Positions 16,901-24,587 of a DNA stretch of 31,878 bases are shown piece after piece. Numbering within the stretch: the stretch's first letter is position 1; each line of letters begins with the position of its first letter. This DNA is from an uncultured Oscillibacter sp. (GTDB lineage: Bacteria > Bacillota > Clostridia > Oscillospirales > Oscillospiraceae). The stretch spans positions 1 through 31,878 of the forward strand of contig NZ_CAJUBK010000024.1 of assembly GCF_910584465.1 (NCBI RefSeq), read 5' to 3'. The position numbers and the translations under genes were made by a program. The notes under the pieces were generated by a model that saw only the letters and a program-made list of their open reading frames with translations, did not search any database and had not been told where the DNA came from.

Positions 16901-17408
16901 TTACGACGGCCTCGTCTACGAGCTGGATGACGGCGGCTATCGCGCCGGGGAGCTGACGGACGGGGGCCGGCTGGCGTGGGAGGAGCTGAAGGACATCGTC
17001 CGCACGGTGGGGATCATCGATCTCCAGGCCGACATGGAGCGGATCCCGGAGCTGACCCTGTACGAGCTCCTGGAGTTCCTCAGCAAGTCCGACGGCGCGG
17101 CCACCGAGAGCGCGGTGACGGAGCTGCACCAGCGGTTCCTGTCGGATCCCGCCGCCGTCCTGAGATCCATGGCGGAGCGGGAGGACTGGGAGACGCTGGC
17201 GGACCTGCTGGCCGGGGCCATCCATCGGGACGAGGACCTGTTCCCCGGGGCCATCGAGCAGGCAAGGGCCCTGCCTCCGGAGGCCCTGGACGCGGAGCAG
17301 TCCGCCGTCCGGGACCGGATCGTCTCCGTCTACGAGGCCAGGAAGCAGAGAGACGCCGCCTGGTCCCTCCCGTCCTCCCCGTCTGAGGGGGGCGGAGACG
17401 CGGCTTGA
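13959..17408 (+). CDS. BlaR1-like M56 metallopeptidase sensor with very long extracellular region
   Basis: 1149 residues. The first 330 are the BlaR1/MecR1 membrane protease module: hydrophobic segments near residues 5-25, 36-52, 117-138 and 306-325, with the zinc site HEAIH at 201-205 and the distal Glu in RRDAELACDEGAL. In BlaR1, ligand binding outside activates this cytoplasm-facing site, which leads to loss of BlaI. The remaining 820 residues are extracellular, acidic and aromatic-rich. I see no SxxK/SxN/KTG set of a penicillin-binding domain. A DLDGDGIREV segment near 690 looks like an acidic calcium-loop or FG-GAP element. It is translationally coupled to the blaI-like gene. The ligand is unknown. 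Confidence 0.88.
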   Translation: MTVSLLDWVLTAMWLIAVVLLLRWAFGKRIGARLRYALWLLVLVRLLVPVQLFTAPAEAARVLPELRTMQVLPSPLTAAQGAPASKADAARPVQAIPAPSGGESDPPAPEAGGPLDPAALLGGAWLTGTVLAALVLLWSNLRFAARLRRVRVPLEGADCPLRTYTAPGLPSPCLFGILRPAVYVTPEAAADPVRLRHVLTHEAIHFRHGDHIWSALRCAALAVHWWDPLVWLAAVLSRRDAELACDEGALAVLGDGERRAYGNTLLDLVTAKPQPGDLLRCATTMAGDERSLRERIGRIARAPKRWLWAAALSVALAALVCACAFAKTEETEPDGPLTEEELRAFNETVFNAGGFNMRNQFLLLAAEAPEDYRRIDLFQLFYNGTGRPGGISEEERRAVADAAWGGEDPGVDLIKCPASEMDEILREHLGLSLEETDKWGLDLFTYLEDHDAYYHFCGDTNYIGDVTFTSGERKDGKILLYYEGDGFPVWVGSDGISSLPSGPACVVLEPRKDGGYHFLSNWQCDPPARYTAYPAWEPERVIPLDGLEPYQAPELRVERRRSDVAQTLWRTRLEPDGSGGGGFDVEVYRSTDGSVCASVVVSETERDCFLTVPADRSAGWTTEDSLEPFADIVGREGLRISYYGQMTEQSEGMVSDYYTFTEDGRPSLLLRTLGNEIVTDLDGDGIREVTSSDGWNVSRLFFQRDGTLYEADLYALIYDAWPEAGYLSSGSWDRGYLTLAVELPLPGTDVTVTGYRTVFFDGEALRIYKDENGYTDHVANGLEALPGDVLAAARSFVQGQFDALAAEGRGDDGSGNDAEGAVVWDDWRITGLSGPYYVDAADLQTEVWNVSYETHTATPDRVTLAGGSYLGEDGWCMIGYPGCDYLYFRLDGDLERTYLFSRMENDCSPGTELFLRDLIRALMDEGILSLPDLDGETLAQVMWPQSAWFLNTLAEEDAAERSAMLEALGRYLAETREGAAYYDGLVYELDDGGYRAGELTDGGRLAWEELKDIVRTVGIIDLQADMERIPELTLYELLEFLSKSDGAATESAVTELHQRFLSDPAAVLRSMAEREDWETLADLLAGAIHRDEDLFPGAIEQARALPPEALDAEQSAVRDRIVSVYEARKQRDAAWSLPSSPSEGGGDAA

Positions 17409-17448
17409 AAACAGGACTGCCCGCCAAGGAGGCGGGCAGTCCTGTTTT
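17408..17448. terminator. Bidirectional intrinsic terminator
   Basis: An 18-bp perfect stem (17408-17425 with 17431-17448, core CAGGACTGCCCGCC), loop AAGGA, starting AAAA and ending TTTT. It begins at the last base of the M56 stop codon and also serves the converging patB-like gene. Confidence 0.92.
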
Positions 17449-17461
17449 GGCGGGCGGGCGC

Positions 17462-18632
17462 TCAGAGGCCGGCGACGGCGGCCTCCAGCTGTCCCATCGC
17501 CTGTCTCAGCACGCTCCGGGGACAGGCGGCGTTGAGGCGCATGAAGCCGCTGAGGCTCCGTCCGAAGGAACGGCCGTCGTTCAGGCCCAGCCCCGCCTTT
17601 TGGATCATGAAGCTGCGGAGCGCCCCATCGTCCAGGCCCAGCGCCCGGCAGTCCAGCCACATCAGGTACGTGGCGTCCGGGGCGAAGGTCTTGATCTTCG
17701 GGATGCGCTCCCTGCAGTACCCGGCCACGAAGTCGAAGTTCTCGGAGAGGTAGGGGAGCAGCTGGTCCAGCCACTCCTCCCCCTCCCGGAAGGCCGTCTC
17801 CATAGCGACGACGGAGAAGGCGTTGTTCCGGTGGATGTCCATGTCCATCCAGAACCGGTCGAAGGTCTCCTTCATATGGACGGTGGGGAACACCACCGCG
17901 CTGGCCTGGAGCCCCGCCAGGTTGAAGGTCTTTGTGCCGGAGATGCAGGTGACCACGTTGGCGGCGGCCTGCGGGGAGAGGGAAGCGGCGGGGATGTGCT
18001 TTTTCCCGTGGAAGATGAGGTCGGAGTGGATCTCGTCGCTGACCACCAGCACGCGGTGCCGCAGGCACAGCTCCATCATCCGGCGCAGCTCCTCCTCGGT
18101 CCAGACGATGCCGAGGGGGTTCTGCGGGCTGCAGAGGAGGAACAGGTCCGCAGAGCGGAGCTTCGCCTCGAAGTCCTCCCAGTCCACCGACCACCGGCCG
18201 TCCCGCTCCGCCAGCGGGGACTCGAGGACGTTCCGCCCGGCGGACTCGGTCATGTCGTAGAACTCGCTGTACACGGGGGTCTGGATCAGCACGTTCCCGC
18301 CCTGGGGGGTGTAGAGCCGGATCATGGCGCTGAGGGCCTGGACCACGCCCAGGCAGAAGCTCATCCGGGAGACGTCGGCCTCCCAGCCGTTGCGCCGCCG
18401 CTGCCAGTCCCGGATGGCCTCGAAATAGCCGGCGGGGCCGGGTCGTGTAGCCCCAGAGGCCCTCCTCCGCCCTGGCCTTCAGAGCGTCGATGATGGGCTG
18501 GGCGGTCTTGAAGTCCATGTCCGCGATCCACAGGGGGATCACATCCCGGGTCCCGAACTTCGCCTCCCGCTCGTCATACTTGGCGGAGAGGTTTTTCGCC
18601 CGGTCTACGATCTGGTCGAAGTCGTATCGCAT
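17462..18632 (-). pseudogene. PatB/MalY-type PLP-dependent C-S lyase, broken by a +1 frameshift
   Basis: PatB/MalY enzymes are fold-type I PLP proteins that cleave cystathionine or related thioethers. Codons from the ATG at 18632 (AAAGGAGG upstream) give MRYDFDQIVDRAKN, DVIPLWIADMDF and LWGYTTRP, then the frame breaks. The family sequence resumes one base later as GYFEAIRDWQRRRNGWE and runs intact to the stop at 17462, including SPQNPLG, VVSDEIHSDL and the PLP-lysine motif SGTKTFNLAG. Removing one base from the run of four G (18434-18437, plus strand) restores a 389-residue protein of normal length. Both halves are otherwise undamaged, so this is either a very recent mutation, a phase-variable run or a sequencing error. 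Confidence 0.88.
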
Positions 18633-18740
18633 CCGTCCTCCTCCTTTCGGTCGAGGGGCCGTCCTCGCCGGGGCGCGGCCCCATGGACGCATCCGGGGGG
18701 CCGAGGCCGCCCCGCCGCTTTTTGGGCATATCGTCCCCCA

Positions 18741-19715
18741 TCAAAACGCCAGGTCCAGGTCCACGTCCCCTTGGATGCCGTCCACCCGGCCGGTGTGGGA
18801 GTACTGCCAAAGATCGAAGTGATAGTAGAAATCCGGCACGGCGTCATACTCCGCCAGCCACAGCGCATAGTCCGTCAGCTCCCGCAGGTCGTAGCGGAGA
18901 TAGCCCTGGGTCTGATTGAAATAGACCGCCGCCCGGTAGCCCGCGTCCTCGATCCGCTTGCAGAAGGCGGCGGCACAGCGGGTCATCGTCTCTCCGTCCA
19001 AGCCGTCGGTGCGGGCCTCGTCGCCGGGGATGGGCTCCCAGTCGAAGGCCACGGGGAAGCTGAGCGCCTGTCCGTCCAGGACCTCCAGGACATAGTCCGC
19101 CTCCTCCTCCGCCTCTTCGGGGGTGACGGCCTGGGAGAAGAAATAGACGCCCGCCTCCAGCCCGGCGTCCAGCGCCCCCCGGAGGTTTTGCTCGAAGGTC
19201 TGGTCCAGGAACAGCCCGCCCTCGGTATAGCCCCGGTGGCCCAGCCGGAGGATGGCGAAGTCGATGCCGTCCGCCGCCACCGACGGCCAATCGATGTCTT
19301 TTTGGTGCGTGGACACATCGATGCCCGCCTTGGCCCGCCGTCCGTCCGCTTCATAGGTGACCCGCCCCTTCTCGTCCCGGCCGAAGGCGTCCTTGTCATA
19401 GGGGGCGAGGGGCATCCCCTCCAGGGGCGTCAGGACCATGTCGCCGAAGCGGAAGGTGACCGGCTCGTCCTCCGGGGGGCCGGACGGCCCCTCCGGTCCC
19501 TCATATCCCCGCAGGACGAGGCACAGCGCCGTCCCGGCCACGATCAGCGCCAGGATGGAGATGGCCAGGGAGAGGACCTCCGGTCCGCTCCAGCGGGGCC
19601 GCTGCGGGGCGCGGGAGGGCGCCGGCCGCCCATCCTTCGCCGGCGGGGCCTCCCCCCGTGAGCGGCCGGCCAGCTCCCGCTCCCTCAGATCCGCTCCAGA
19701 CAGGCTGTCATTCAT
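18741..19715 (-). CDS. Membrane-anchored GH25 muramidase (lysozyme)
   Basis: 324-residue type II membrane protein. The N-terminus (about 1-40) is charged and cytoplasmic, a single helix follows (about 46-68, LSLAISILALIVAGTALCLVL), then a glycine/proline linker and a GH25 domain from about residue 125 to the end. GH25 enzymes hydrolyse the MurNAc-GlcNAc bond of peptidoglycan. The catalytic pattern is visible: KAGIDVSTHQKDIDW at the first strand, FAILRLGHRGY, FPVAFDWEPI with the Asp-x-Glu pair, and the closing DLWQYS-x-VDGIQGDVDL. The ATG at 19715 has GGAGGG 7 bases upstream. Gene order and the 108-base gap to the patB-like gene allow co-transcription. Confidence 0.92.
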   Translation of the reverse strand: MNDSLSGADLRERELAGRSRGEAPPAKDGRPAPSRAPQRPRWSGPEVLSLAISILALIVAGTALCLVLRGYEGPEGPSGPPEDEPVTFRFGDMVLTPLEGMPLAPYDKDAFGRDEKGRVTYEADGRRAKAGIDVSTHQKDIDWPSVAADGIDFAILRLGHRGYTEGGLFLDQTFEQNLRGALDAGLEAGVYFFSQAVTPEEAEEEADYVLEVLDGQALSFPVAFDWEPIPGDEARTDGLDGETMTRCAAAFCKRIEDAGYRAAVYFNQTQGYLRYDLRELTDYALWLAEYDAVPDFYYHFDLWQYSHTGRVDGIQGDVDLDLAF

Positions 19716-19748
19716 GATCGATCCCTCCATGATCCAACGGTTTCCCCT

Positions 19749-19754
19749 ATTATA
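19749..19754 (-). promoter_or_regulatory. -10 box of the GH25 gene promoter
   Basis: A perfect TATAAT on the minus strand in the gap between the LysR gene and the GH25 gene, about 34 bases before the start codon. No good -35 lies at 16-18 bases; TTGTCA is 22 bases away. Expression may need an activator or rely on the -10 alone. Confidence 0.5.
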
Positions 19755-19847
19755 CCACAAAAAGGACCGTTGTACATGACAAAGTTCGGGACCGCCGTCC
19801 GCGCCCGGGGCCCTCCGTGCGTGCGCGGCCCTCCCGGGGACGCCGCC

Positions 19848-20759
19848 TCACGGGCCGGCCGCCGCTGTGCCGCGGGCATGGCAGACCGCCTGCAGGTATT
19901 GCCGGAGCTGGACGATCTCTTTGCGCAGCCGCCCCTGGCCCAGGCAGATGAACTTTATGTACACGCTGGTCTGCGGCCGTATGATGACCGAGGAGACGCC
20001 GTAGTAGCTGGCGAAGGACCGGGGGCCGATGGTGACGCCTTTGCCCTTGCGCACCAGGTCCATGATCATGTCGATGCTGTCGGAACGGTATATCCGCTTC
20101 AGGGTGATCCCGCTCTTCGCGCACAGCGCTTTCAGGGCCCGGTCCTCCATGGAGCCCGCCAGGGAGGAGATCATCGTGCACCCCTGGAGCTGCGCCAGGG
20201 AGATCGAGTCCAGCCGGCTGAGCGGGTCGTCCCAGGACGTCAGGACGCACTGGTCCTCACAGATCAGGTCCTGCATGACCAGGCCGTCCAGGCCCGAGCC
20301 GAGCTCCTCCGGCGGCAGGCGGTCCAGGACCAGGTCCAGGGTCCCGTCCTTCAGGGCGGGCAGGAAGTCCCGCCCCGCCTCCGTGACGAAGGCGGCCTCG
20401 ATATCGGGGTGCAGGTCGAAAAAGTGGACGATCTCCTCGAACAGCCCGCTGGAGTAGACCCGCACGCCCAGCCCGATCCGCAGGCGCTTGGGCGCCGCGT
20501 GGGAACGCTCGGCCGCCCAGCCGCACAGCTCCCTCCAGCCCTCCACCACCGGCTGCGCCTTCCGGCAGAACGCCTCGCCCGCCTCCGTCAGATGCACGCC
20601 CTGGGGCGTGCGGCTGAACAGCTGGCACCCCAGCTCCTGCTCCAGCCGCTTGATCCGCTGGGAGAGGGTCGGCTGAGACGTGAACAGGCGCTTGGCGGCC
20701 TGGGACAGGCTCCCGCAGCGCGCGGCCTCCAGGACGTAGACCGCCTGCATCAGATCCAT
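19848..20759 (-). CDS. LysR-family transcriptional regulator of the ior operon
   Basis: 303-residue LysR regulator. The winged helix-turn-helix is at the N-terminus: YVLEAARCGSLSQAAKRLFTSQPTLSQRIKRLEQELG (quoted in parts: SLSQAAKRL, SQPTLSQRIKRLE), then LFSRTPQGVHLTEAGEAF. The effector domain (about 90-295) follows. GAGGAGG ends 8 bases before the ATG at 20759, which therefore is preferred to an in-frame ATG at 20783. It is divergent from iorA across a 117-base gap, the usual arrangement for a LysR regulator and its target. The inducer may be an aromatic 2-oxo acid or amino acid (inference). Confidence 0.92.
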   Translation of the reverse strand: MDLMQAVYVLEAARCGSLSQAAKRLFTSQPTLSQRIKRLEQELGCQLFSRTPQGVHLTEAGEAFCRKAQPVVEGWRELCGWAAERSHAAPKRLRIGLGVRVYSSGLFEEIVHFFDLHPDIEAAFVTEAGRDFLPALKDGTLDLVLDRLPPEELGSGLDGLVMQDLICEDQCVLTSWDDPLSRLDSISLAQLQGCTMISSLAGSMEDRALKALCAKSGITLKRIYRSDSIDMIMDLVRKGKGVTIGPRSFASYYGVSSVIIRPQTSVYIKFICLGQGRLRKEIVQLRQYLQAVCHARGTAAAGP

Positions 20760-20798
20760 GGGCTGCACCTCCTCGTTATCCATTTTGCTTATACCCCT

Positions 20799-20827
20799 AT
20801 ATTAAACGAGTACTTCCTAATTTGCAA
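20799..20827 (-). promoter_or_regulatory. Promoter of the LysR gene with overlapping dyad
   Basis: On the minus strand, TTGCAA (20822-20827), 17 bases, TAATAT (20799-20804). Inside it lies an interrupted dyad, ATTA (20801-20804) to TAAT (20818-20821) around a central AGTACT, which is a plausible LysR binding site overlapping the promoter and so fits negative autoregulation. On the plus strand only a weak ior promoter is visible (-10 TAAAAT near 20837), as expected for an activator-dependent operon. Confidence 0.5.
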
Positions 20828-20876
20828 GAGTTTTTGTAAAATATCACCAGAAAACAAGAGAAAGGTGGTCTTCGTT

Positions 20877-22628
20877 TTGAAACATTTGCTCTCCGGGAAC
20901 GAGGCGATCGCCCGCGGCGCCTACGAAGCCGGTGTCAAGGTCTGCTCCGCTTACCCCGGGACCCCCGGCACCGAGATCTTCGAGGCCCTCCCCCAATATA
21001 AGGAGGCCCTTTACTGCGAATGGGCCCCCAATGAGAAGGTCGCCGCGGAAGTGGCCTACGGCGCGGCGGTGGCGGGCGTGCGCAGCCTCTGCGCGATGAA
21101 GCATGTGGGCGTCAACGTGGCCGCCGATCCCCTGTTCACCGCCGCTTACAACGGCGTCCTGGGCGGGTTCGTCATGGTGTCCGCCGACGACCCCAGCATG
21201 CACTCGTCCCAAAACGAACAGGACAACCGCTATTACGCCAAGGCGGCGAAGGTGGCGCTGGTGGAGCCCTCCGACTCTCAGGAGTGCATCGACTTTTTGA
21301 AAGAGGCGTATGAGATCTCCGAGAGGTTCGACATGCCGGTGCTCTTCCGCACCACCACCCGGATCTCCCATTCCAAGAGCCTGGTGACCTTCGGCGAGCG
21401 GGAGGAGCGGGAGGCCCCGGCCTACGCCCGGAACGTCCGCAAGAACGTCTGCACCCCCGCCAACGCCTTCCGGAACCATCCCAAGGTGGAGGAGGATCTG
21501 GCGAAGCTGGAGGCGTACGGCTGCACGAGCCCCCTGAACAAGATGGAGCTCAGGGGCGGGAAGACCGGCGTGGTCACGGCCTCCATCGCCTATCAGTACG
21601 CCAAGGACGCCTTCCCGGAGGACACCTCCTTCCTGAAGCTGGGATTGACGAACCCGCTGCCCATGGACCTGATCCGGGAGTTCGCCTCCAAGGTGGAGGA
21701 CCTCTATGTGGTGGAGGAGCTGGAGCCGTTCATGGAGGAGCAGATCCGGGCCGCCGGCATCCCCTGCAGGGGGAAGGAGCTCACCGGGAAGCTGTATGAG
21801 CTGGATCCCCAGCTCCTGCGGGAGCGCCTGTTCGGCCAGGCCCCGGCCACGGTGGACGTGGGCGTGGAGGCCGTCTCCCGGCCCCCGGCGCTGTGCCCCG
21901 GCTGTCCCCACAGAGGCTTCTTCTACACCATGGCGAAGAACAAGGACTTCGTCGTCACCGGGGACATCGGCTGCTATACCCTGGGGGCCTCCGCGCCGCT
22001 GGACGCCATGGATACCTGCATCTGCATGGGCGGCGGCTTCTCCCTGGGCATGGGCATGGCGAAGGCGTTCGAGGTCACCGGACAGGGCCAAAAGAAGGTC
22101 TTCGGCGTGGTGGGCGACTCCACCTTCTTCCACAGCGGCATGACCGGCGCGGCGGAGATCGTCTACAACAAGGGCCGCGTGATCCCCGTGGTGCTGGACA
22201 ACTCCATCACCGGCATGACCGGACACCAGGACAACCCCGGCAGCGGCTATACCCTCCAGGGGGACATGGCGGAGGCCATCCGGATCGAGGAGGTCCTGCG
22301 GGCCCTGGGCTATCGAAACATCCTCGTCGCCGACCCCCAGGACCTGACCGCCATGCAGGAGGCGGTGGACGCCGCCCTGGCCTCCGAGGGCCCGGCGGCG
22401 ATCGTCGCCCGCCGTCCCTGCCTGCTGATCAAGCGGATGGAGCACGACACCGGCCTGTGCACGGTGGACACGGACAAGTGCATCGGGTGCAGGAAGTGCC
22501 TGAAGGTGGGGTGCCCCGCCGTCATGGTGAAGGATAAGAAGTCCTCCATCGACCCGACCCAGTGTGTGGGCTGTACCGTCTGCGCCCAGGTCTGCCCCGT
22601 GGGCGCCATCACGAGGAAGGAGCAGTGA
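20877..22628 (+). CDS. iorA: Indolepyruvate:ferredoxin oxidoreductase, alpha subunit
   Basis: 583-residue large subunit of the TPP- and Fe-S-dependent enzyme that oxidatively decarboxylates aryl pyruvates to aryl-acetyl-CoA with reduction of ferredoxin. Order: pyrimidine-binding domain with SAYPGTPGTEIFEALP near residue 24 and MKHVGVNVAADPLFT; then the TPP domain with LCPGCPHRGFFYTM, GDIGCYTLG and CICMGGGFSLGMGMA; and finally two 4Fe-4S clusters, CIGCRKCLKVGCPA and CVGCTVCAQVCPVGAI. The start is a TTG at 20877 with AAAGGTGG 8 bases upstream; upstream in-frame codons are not family-like. The beta subunit follows after 3 bases. Regulated probably by the divergent LysR protein. Confidence 0.96.
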   Translation: MKHLLSGNEAIARGAYEAGVKVCSAYPGTPGTEIFEALPQYKEALYCEWAPNEKVAAEVAYGAAVAGVRSLCAMKHVGVNVAADPLFTAAYNGVLGGFVMVSADDPSMHSSQNEQDNRYYAKAAKVALVEPSDSQECIDFLKEAYEISERFDMPVLFRTTTRISHSKSLVTFGEREEREAPAYARNVRKNVCTPANAFRNHPKVEEDLAKLEAYGCTSPLNKMELRGGKTGVVTASIAYQYAKDAFPEDTSFLKLGLTNPLPMDLIREFASKVEDLYVVEELEPFMEEQIRAAGIPCRGKELTGKLYELDPQLLRERLFGQAPATVDVGVEAVSRPPALCPGCPHRGFFYTMAKNKDFVVTGDIGCYTLGASAPLDAMDTCICMGGGFSLGMGMAKAFEVTGQGQKKVFGVVGDSTFFHSGMTGAAEIVYNKGRVIPVVLDNSITGMTGHQDNPGSGYTLQGDMAEAIRIEEVLRALGYRNILVADPQDLTAMQEAVDAALASEGPAAIVARRPCLLIKRMEHDTGLCTVDTDKCIGCRKCLKVGCPAVMVKDKKSSIDPTQCVGCTVCAQVCPVGAITRKEQ

Positions 22629-22631
22629 GCC

Positions 22632-23207
22632 ATGGAGAACAAGAGCGTTTTGCTGGTCGGCGTCGGCGGACAGGGGACCATCCTGGCCGCGAAGATCCTG
22701 GTGGGCGGCCTGATGCGGGCCGGATACGATGTGAAGATGAGCGAGGTCCACGGCATGAGCCAGCGGGGCGGCTCGGTCTCCACCCAGGTGCACTGGGGGG
22801 AGAAGGTCTATTCCCCGGTGATCGGCAAAGGGGCCGCGGACATCGTGGTGGCCTTCGAGAAGATGGAGGCCGTCCGCTATGCCGGGTCCCTGAAGCCGGA
22901 CGGCGTCGCGGTGATCAATGACTACGAGATGGCCTCCTCCACCATCGCGGCGGGGCTGTGCCGGTATCCGGAGGGGTGCCTGGAGGCGATGCAGTCCCAT
23001 TTCAAGTGCTTCACGCTGGACGCGGCCAAGATCGCCGCCGGCCTGGGCAGTCCCAAGTGCATGAACGTCGTGCTCTTCGGGGCCATGACGAAGGCCCTGG
23101 GGCTGGACGGCATCGACTGGGAGGACGTCATCCGGGCCACCGTGCCGGAGAAGTCCCTGGAGCTGAACCTGAACGCGTACCGCGCCGGCCGGGAGGCCGC
23201 GCGCTGA
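22632..23207 (+). CDS. iorB: Indolepyruvate:ferredoxin oxidoreductase, beta subunit
   Basis: 191-residue small (gamma-type) subunit that completes the heterodimer with IorA. It begins SVLLVGVGGQGTILAAKIL, the family's glycine-rich opening, and continues with SEVHGMSQRGGSVSTQV and NVVLFGAMTKALGL, both typical of the 2-oxoacid oxidoreductase gamma domain. AAGGAG (22617-22622) lies inside the end of iorA, so translation is likely coupled. Two CoA- or TPP-contacting loops are expected in this subunit in the family; I cannot locate individual residues with certainty. Confidence 0.95.
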   Translation: MENKSVLLVGVGGQGTILAAKILVGGLMRAGYDVKMSEVHGMSQRGGSVSTQVHWGEKVYSPVIGKGAADIVVAFEKMEAVRYAGSLKPDGVAVINDYEMASSTIAAGLCRYPEGCLEAMQSHFKCFTLDAAKIAAGLGSPKCMNVVLFGAMTKALGLDGIDWEDVIRATVPEKSLELNLNAYRAGREAAR

Positions 23208-23218
23208 GGAGGTCTGCC

Positions 23219-24553
23219 ATGAACGTATACGAGCAATACCGCGCGAAGCTGAAAACGCCGGAGCAGGCGGTCCGGGTGGTCAAGAGCGGCGACTGGGTGG
23301 ACTATACCTCCAACGTGTGCTACCCGCCGCTGCTGGACGCCGCCCTGGCGGAGCGCCGGGACGAGCTGGAGGACGTGAAGATCCGGGGGAACCTGCTGTT
23401 CGGCCCGATCCAGGTGGTGGAGTGCGACCCGGAGCGGACGCATTTCATCTACAACAGCTGGCACTGCTCCGGCTATGAGCGGAAGCTGTGCGACAAGGGG
23501 CTTTGCAACTACATCCCCATGATCTTCCGCAACGTGGTGCCCTACTACCGCCACTTCCTGACGGTGAACGTGGCGATGATGTGCGTGCCCCCCATGGACA
23601 AGCACGGCTATTTCAACCTCTCCTGCGCCGCCGGCATCGCCCGGGGCATCCTGGAGAAGGCGGACGTGGTGATCCTGGAGGTCAACGAGCGCCTGCCCTA
23701 TATCTACGGCGGCTTCGACGAGAGCATCCACATCTCGGAGGTGGACTGTGTGGTGGAGGGCGAGCATCCGCCCCTGCCCCAGTTCCCCATCGCCAAGCCC
23801 ACGGAGGAGGACGTGAAGATCGCGGACCTGATCGTCCCCTATATCGTGGACGGCGCCACGCTCCAGCTGGGCATCGGCGGGATGCCCAACGTGGTGGGGG
23901 CCCGGCTGGCGGAGTCCGACCTGAAGGACCTGGGCATGCACACGGAGCTGTGCGGCGACGCCTATTACGAGCTGGCCCAGGCGGGGAAGCTGACCAACCG
24001 GCGGAAATCCTTCCAGCGGCTCAAGGGCGTCACCGGGATCGTGTTCGGCTCCCAGCGCCTGTACGACTGGGTGGACCGGAACCCCGGCGTGGTGGTGGAG
24101 CCCCTGGAGTACGTCAACGCCCCGGAGTCCATCGCCCAGCTGGACGACATGATCTCCATCAACAACTGCATCGCCGTGGACCTGTACGGCCAGGTCTGCG
24201 CCGAGAGCGCCGGCACGCGGCACATCAGCGGCACCGGCGGCCAGCTGGACTATCTCACCGGCGCGGCCATGGCCCGGGGAGGCAAGGCGTTCATCTGCAT
24301 GACCTCGTCCTTCGTGGACAAGACCGGCGTCCGCCGCTCCCGCGTCCTGCCGTATTTCAACGGCGACATCGTCACCGATCCCCGGAGCCAGGCGTATTAC
24401 ATCGTCACAGAATATGGTGTGGTCAACCTGGTGGGCTGCACCACCTGGGAGCGGGCGGAGCTGCTGATCTCCATCGCCCACCCGGATTTCCGGGAAGGGC
24501 TGATCCGCGCCGCGGAGGAGCAGAAGATCTGGAGACGGTCCAACAAACGCTGA
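23219..24553 (+). CDS. Acyl-CoA:acetate/4-hydroxybutyrate-type CoA transferase
   Basis: 444-residue CoA transferase of the acetyl-CoA hydrolase/transferase group, with the two-domain pattern of 4-hydroxybutyrate and butyryl-CoA:acetate CoA transferases. Visible: PPMDKHGYFNLS in domain 1, LQLGIGGMPNVVG near residue 222, the likely catalytic Glu in HTELCGDAYYEL near 243, then VDLYGQVCAES and ISGTGGQLDYLTGA in domain 2. GAGGAGG overlaps the iorB stop region and places the start at 23219. In this operon it would move CoA from the aryl-acetyl-CoA made by IorAB to acetate, releasing the free aryl acid and keeping the thioester energy. The acyl specificity is inferred from the neighbours only. Confidence 0.88.
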   Translation: MNVYEQYRAKLKTPEQAVRVVKSGDWVDYTSNVCYPPLLDAALAERRDELEDVKIRGNLLFGPIQVVECDPERTHFIYNSWHCSGYERKLCDKGLCNYIPMIFRNVVPYYRHFLTVNVAMMCVPPMDKHGYFNLSCAAGIARGILEKADVVILEVNERLPYIYGGFDESIHISEVDCVVEGEHPPLPQFPIAKPTEEDVKIADLIVPYIVDGATLQLGIGGMPNVVGARLAESDLKDLGMHTELCGDAYYELAQAGKLTNRRKSFQRLKGVTGIVFGSQRLYDWVDRNPGVVVEPLEYVNAPESIAQLDDMISINNCIAVDLYGQVCAESAGTRHISGTGGQLDYLTGAAMARGGKAFICMTSSFVDKTGVRRSRVLPYFNGDIVTDPRSQAYYIVTEYGVVNLVGCTTWERAELLISIAHPDFREGLIRAAEEQKIWRRSNKR

Positions 24554-24587
24554 ACGATCGCGAGTTTTGAATCAAGGAGGTTCTTTC

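Noticed and set aside
18633..18740. Small gene between the GH25 and patB-like genes
   Set aside because: Short frames here have arginine, glycine and proline-rich products without a ribosome binding site or family likeness.
19770..20876. In-frame extension of iorA far upstream
   Set aside because: It would run through the divergent LysR gene; IorA family sequence begins only at the TTG at 20877, which has a ribosome binding site.
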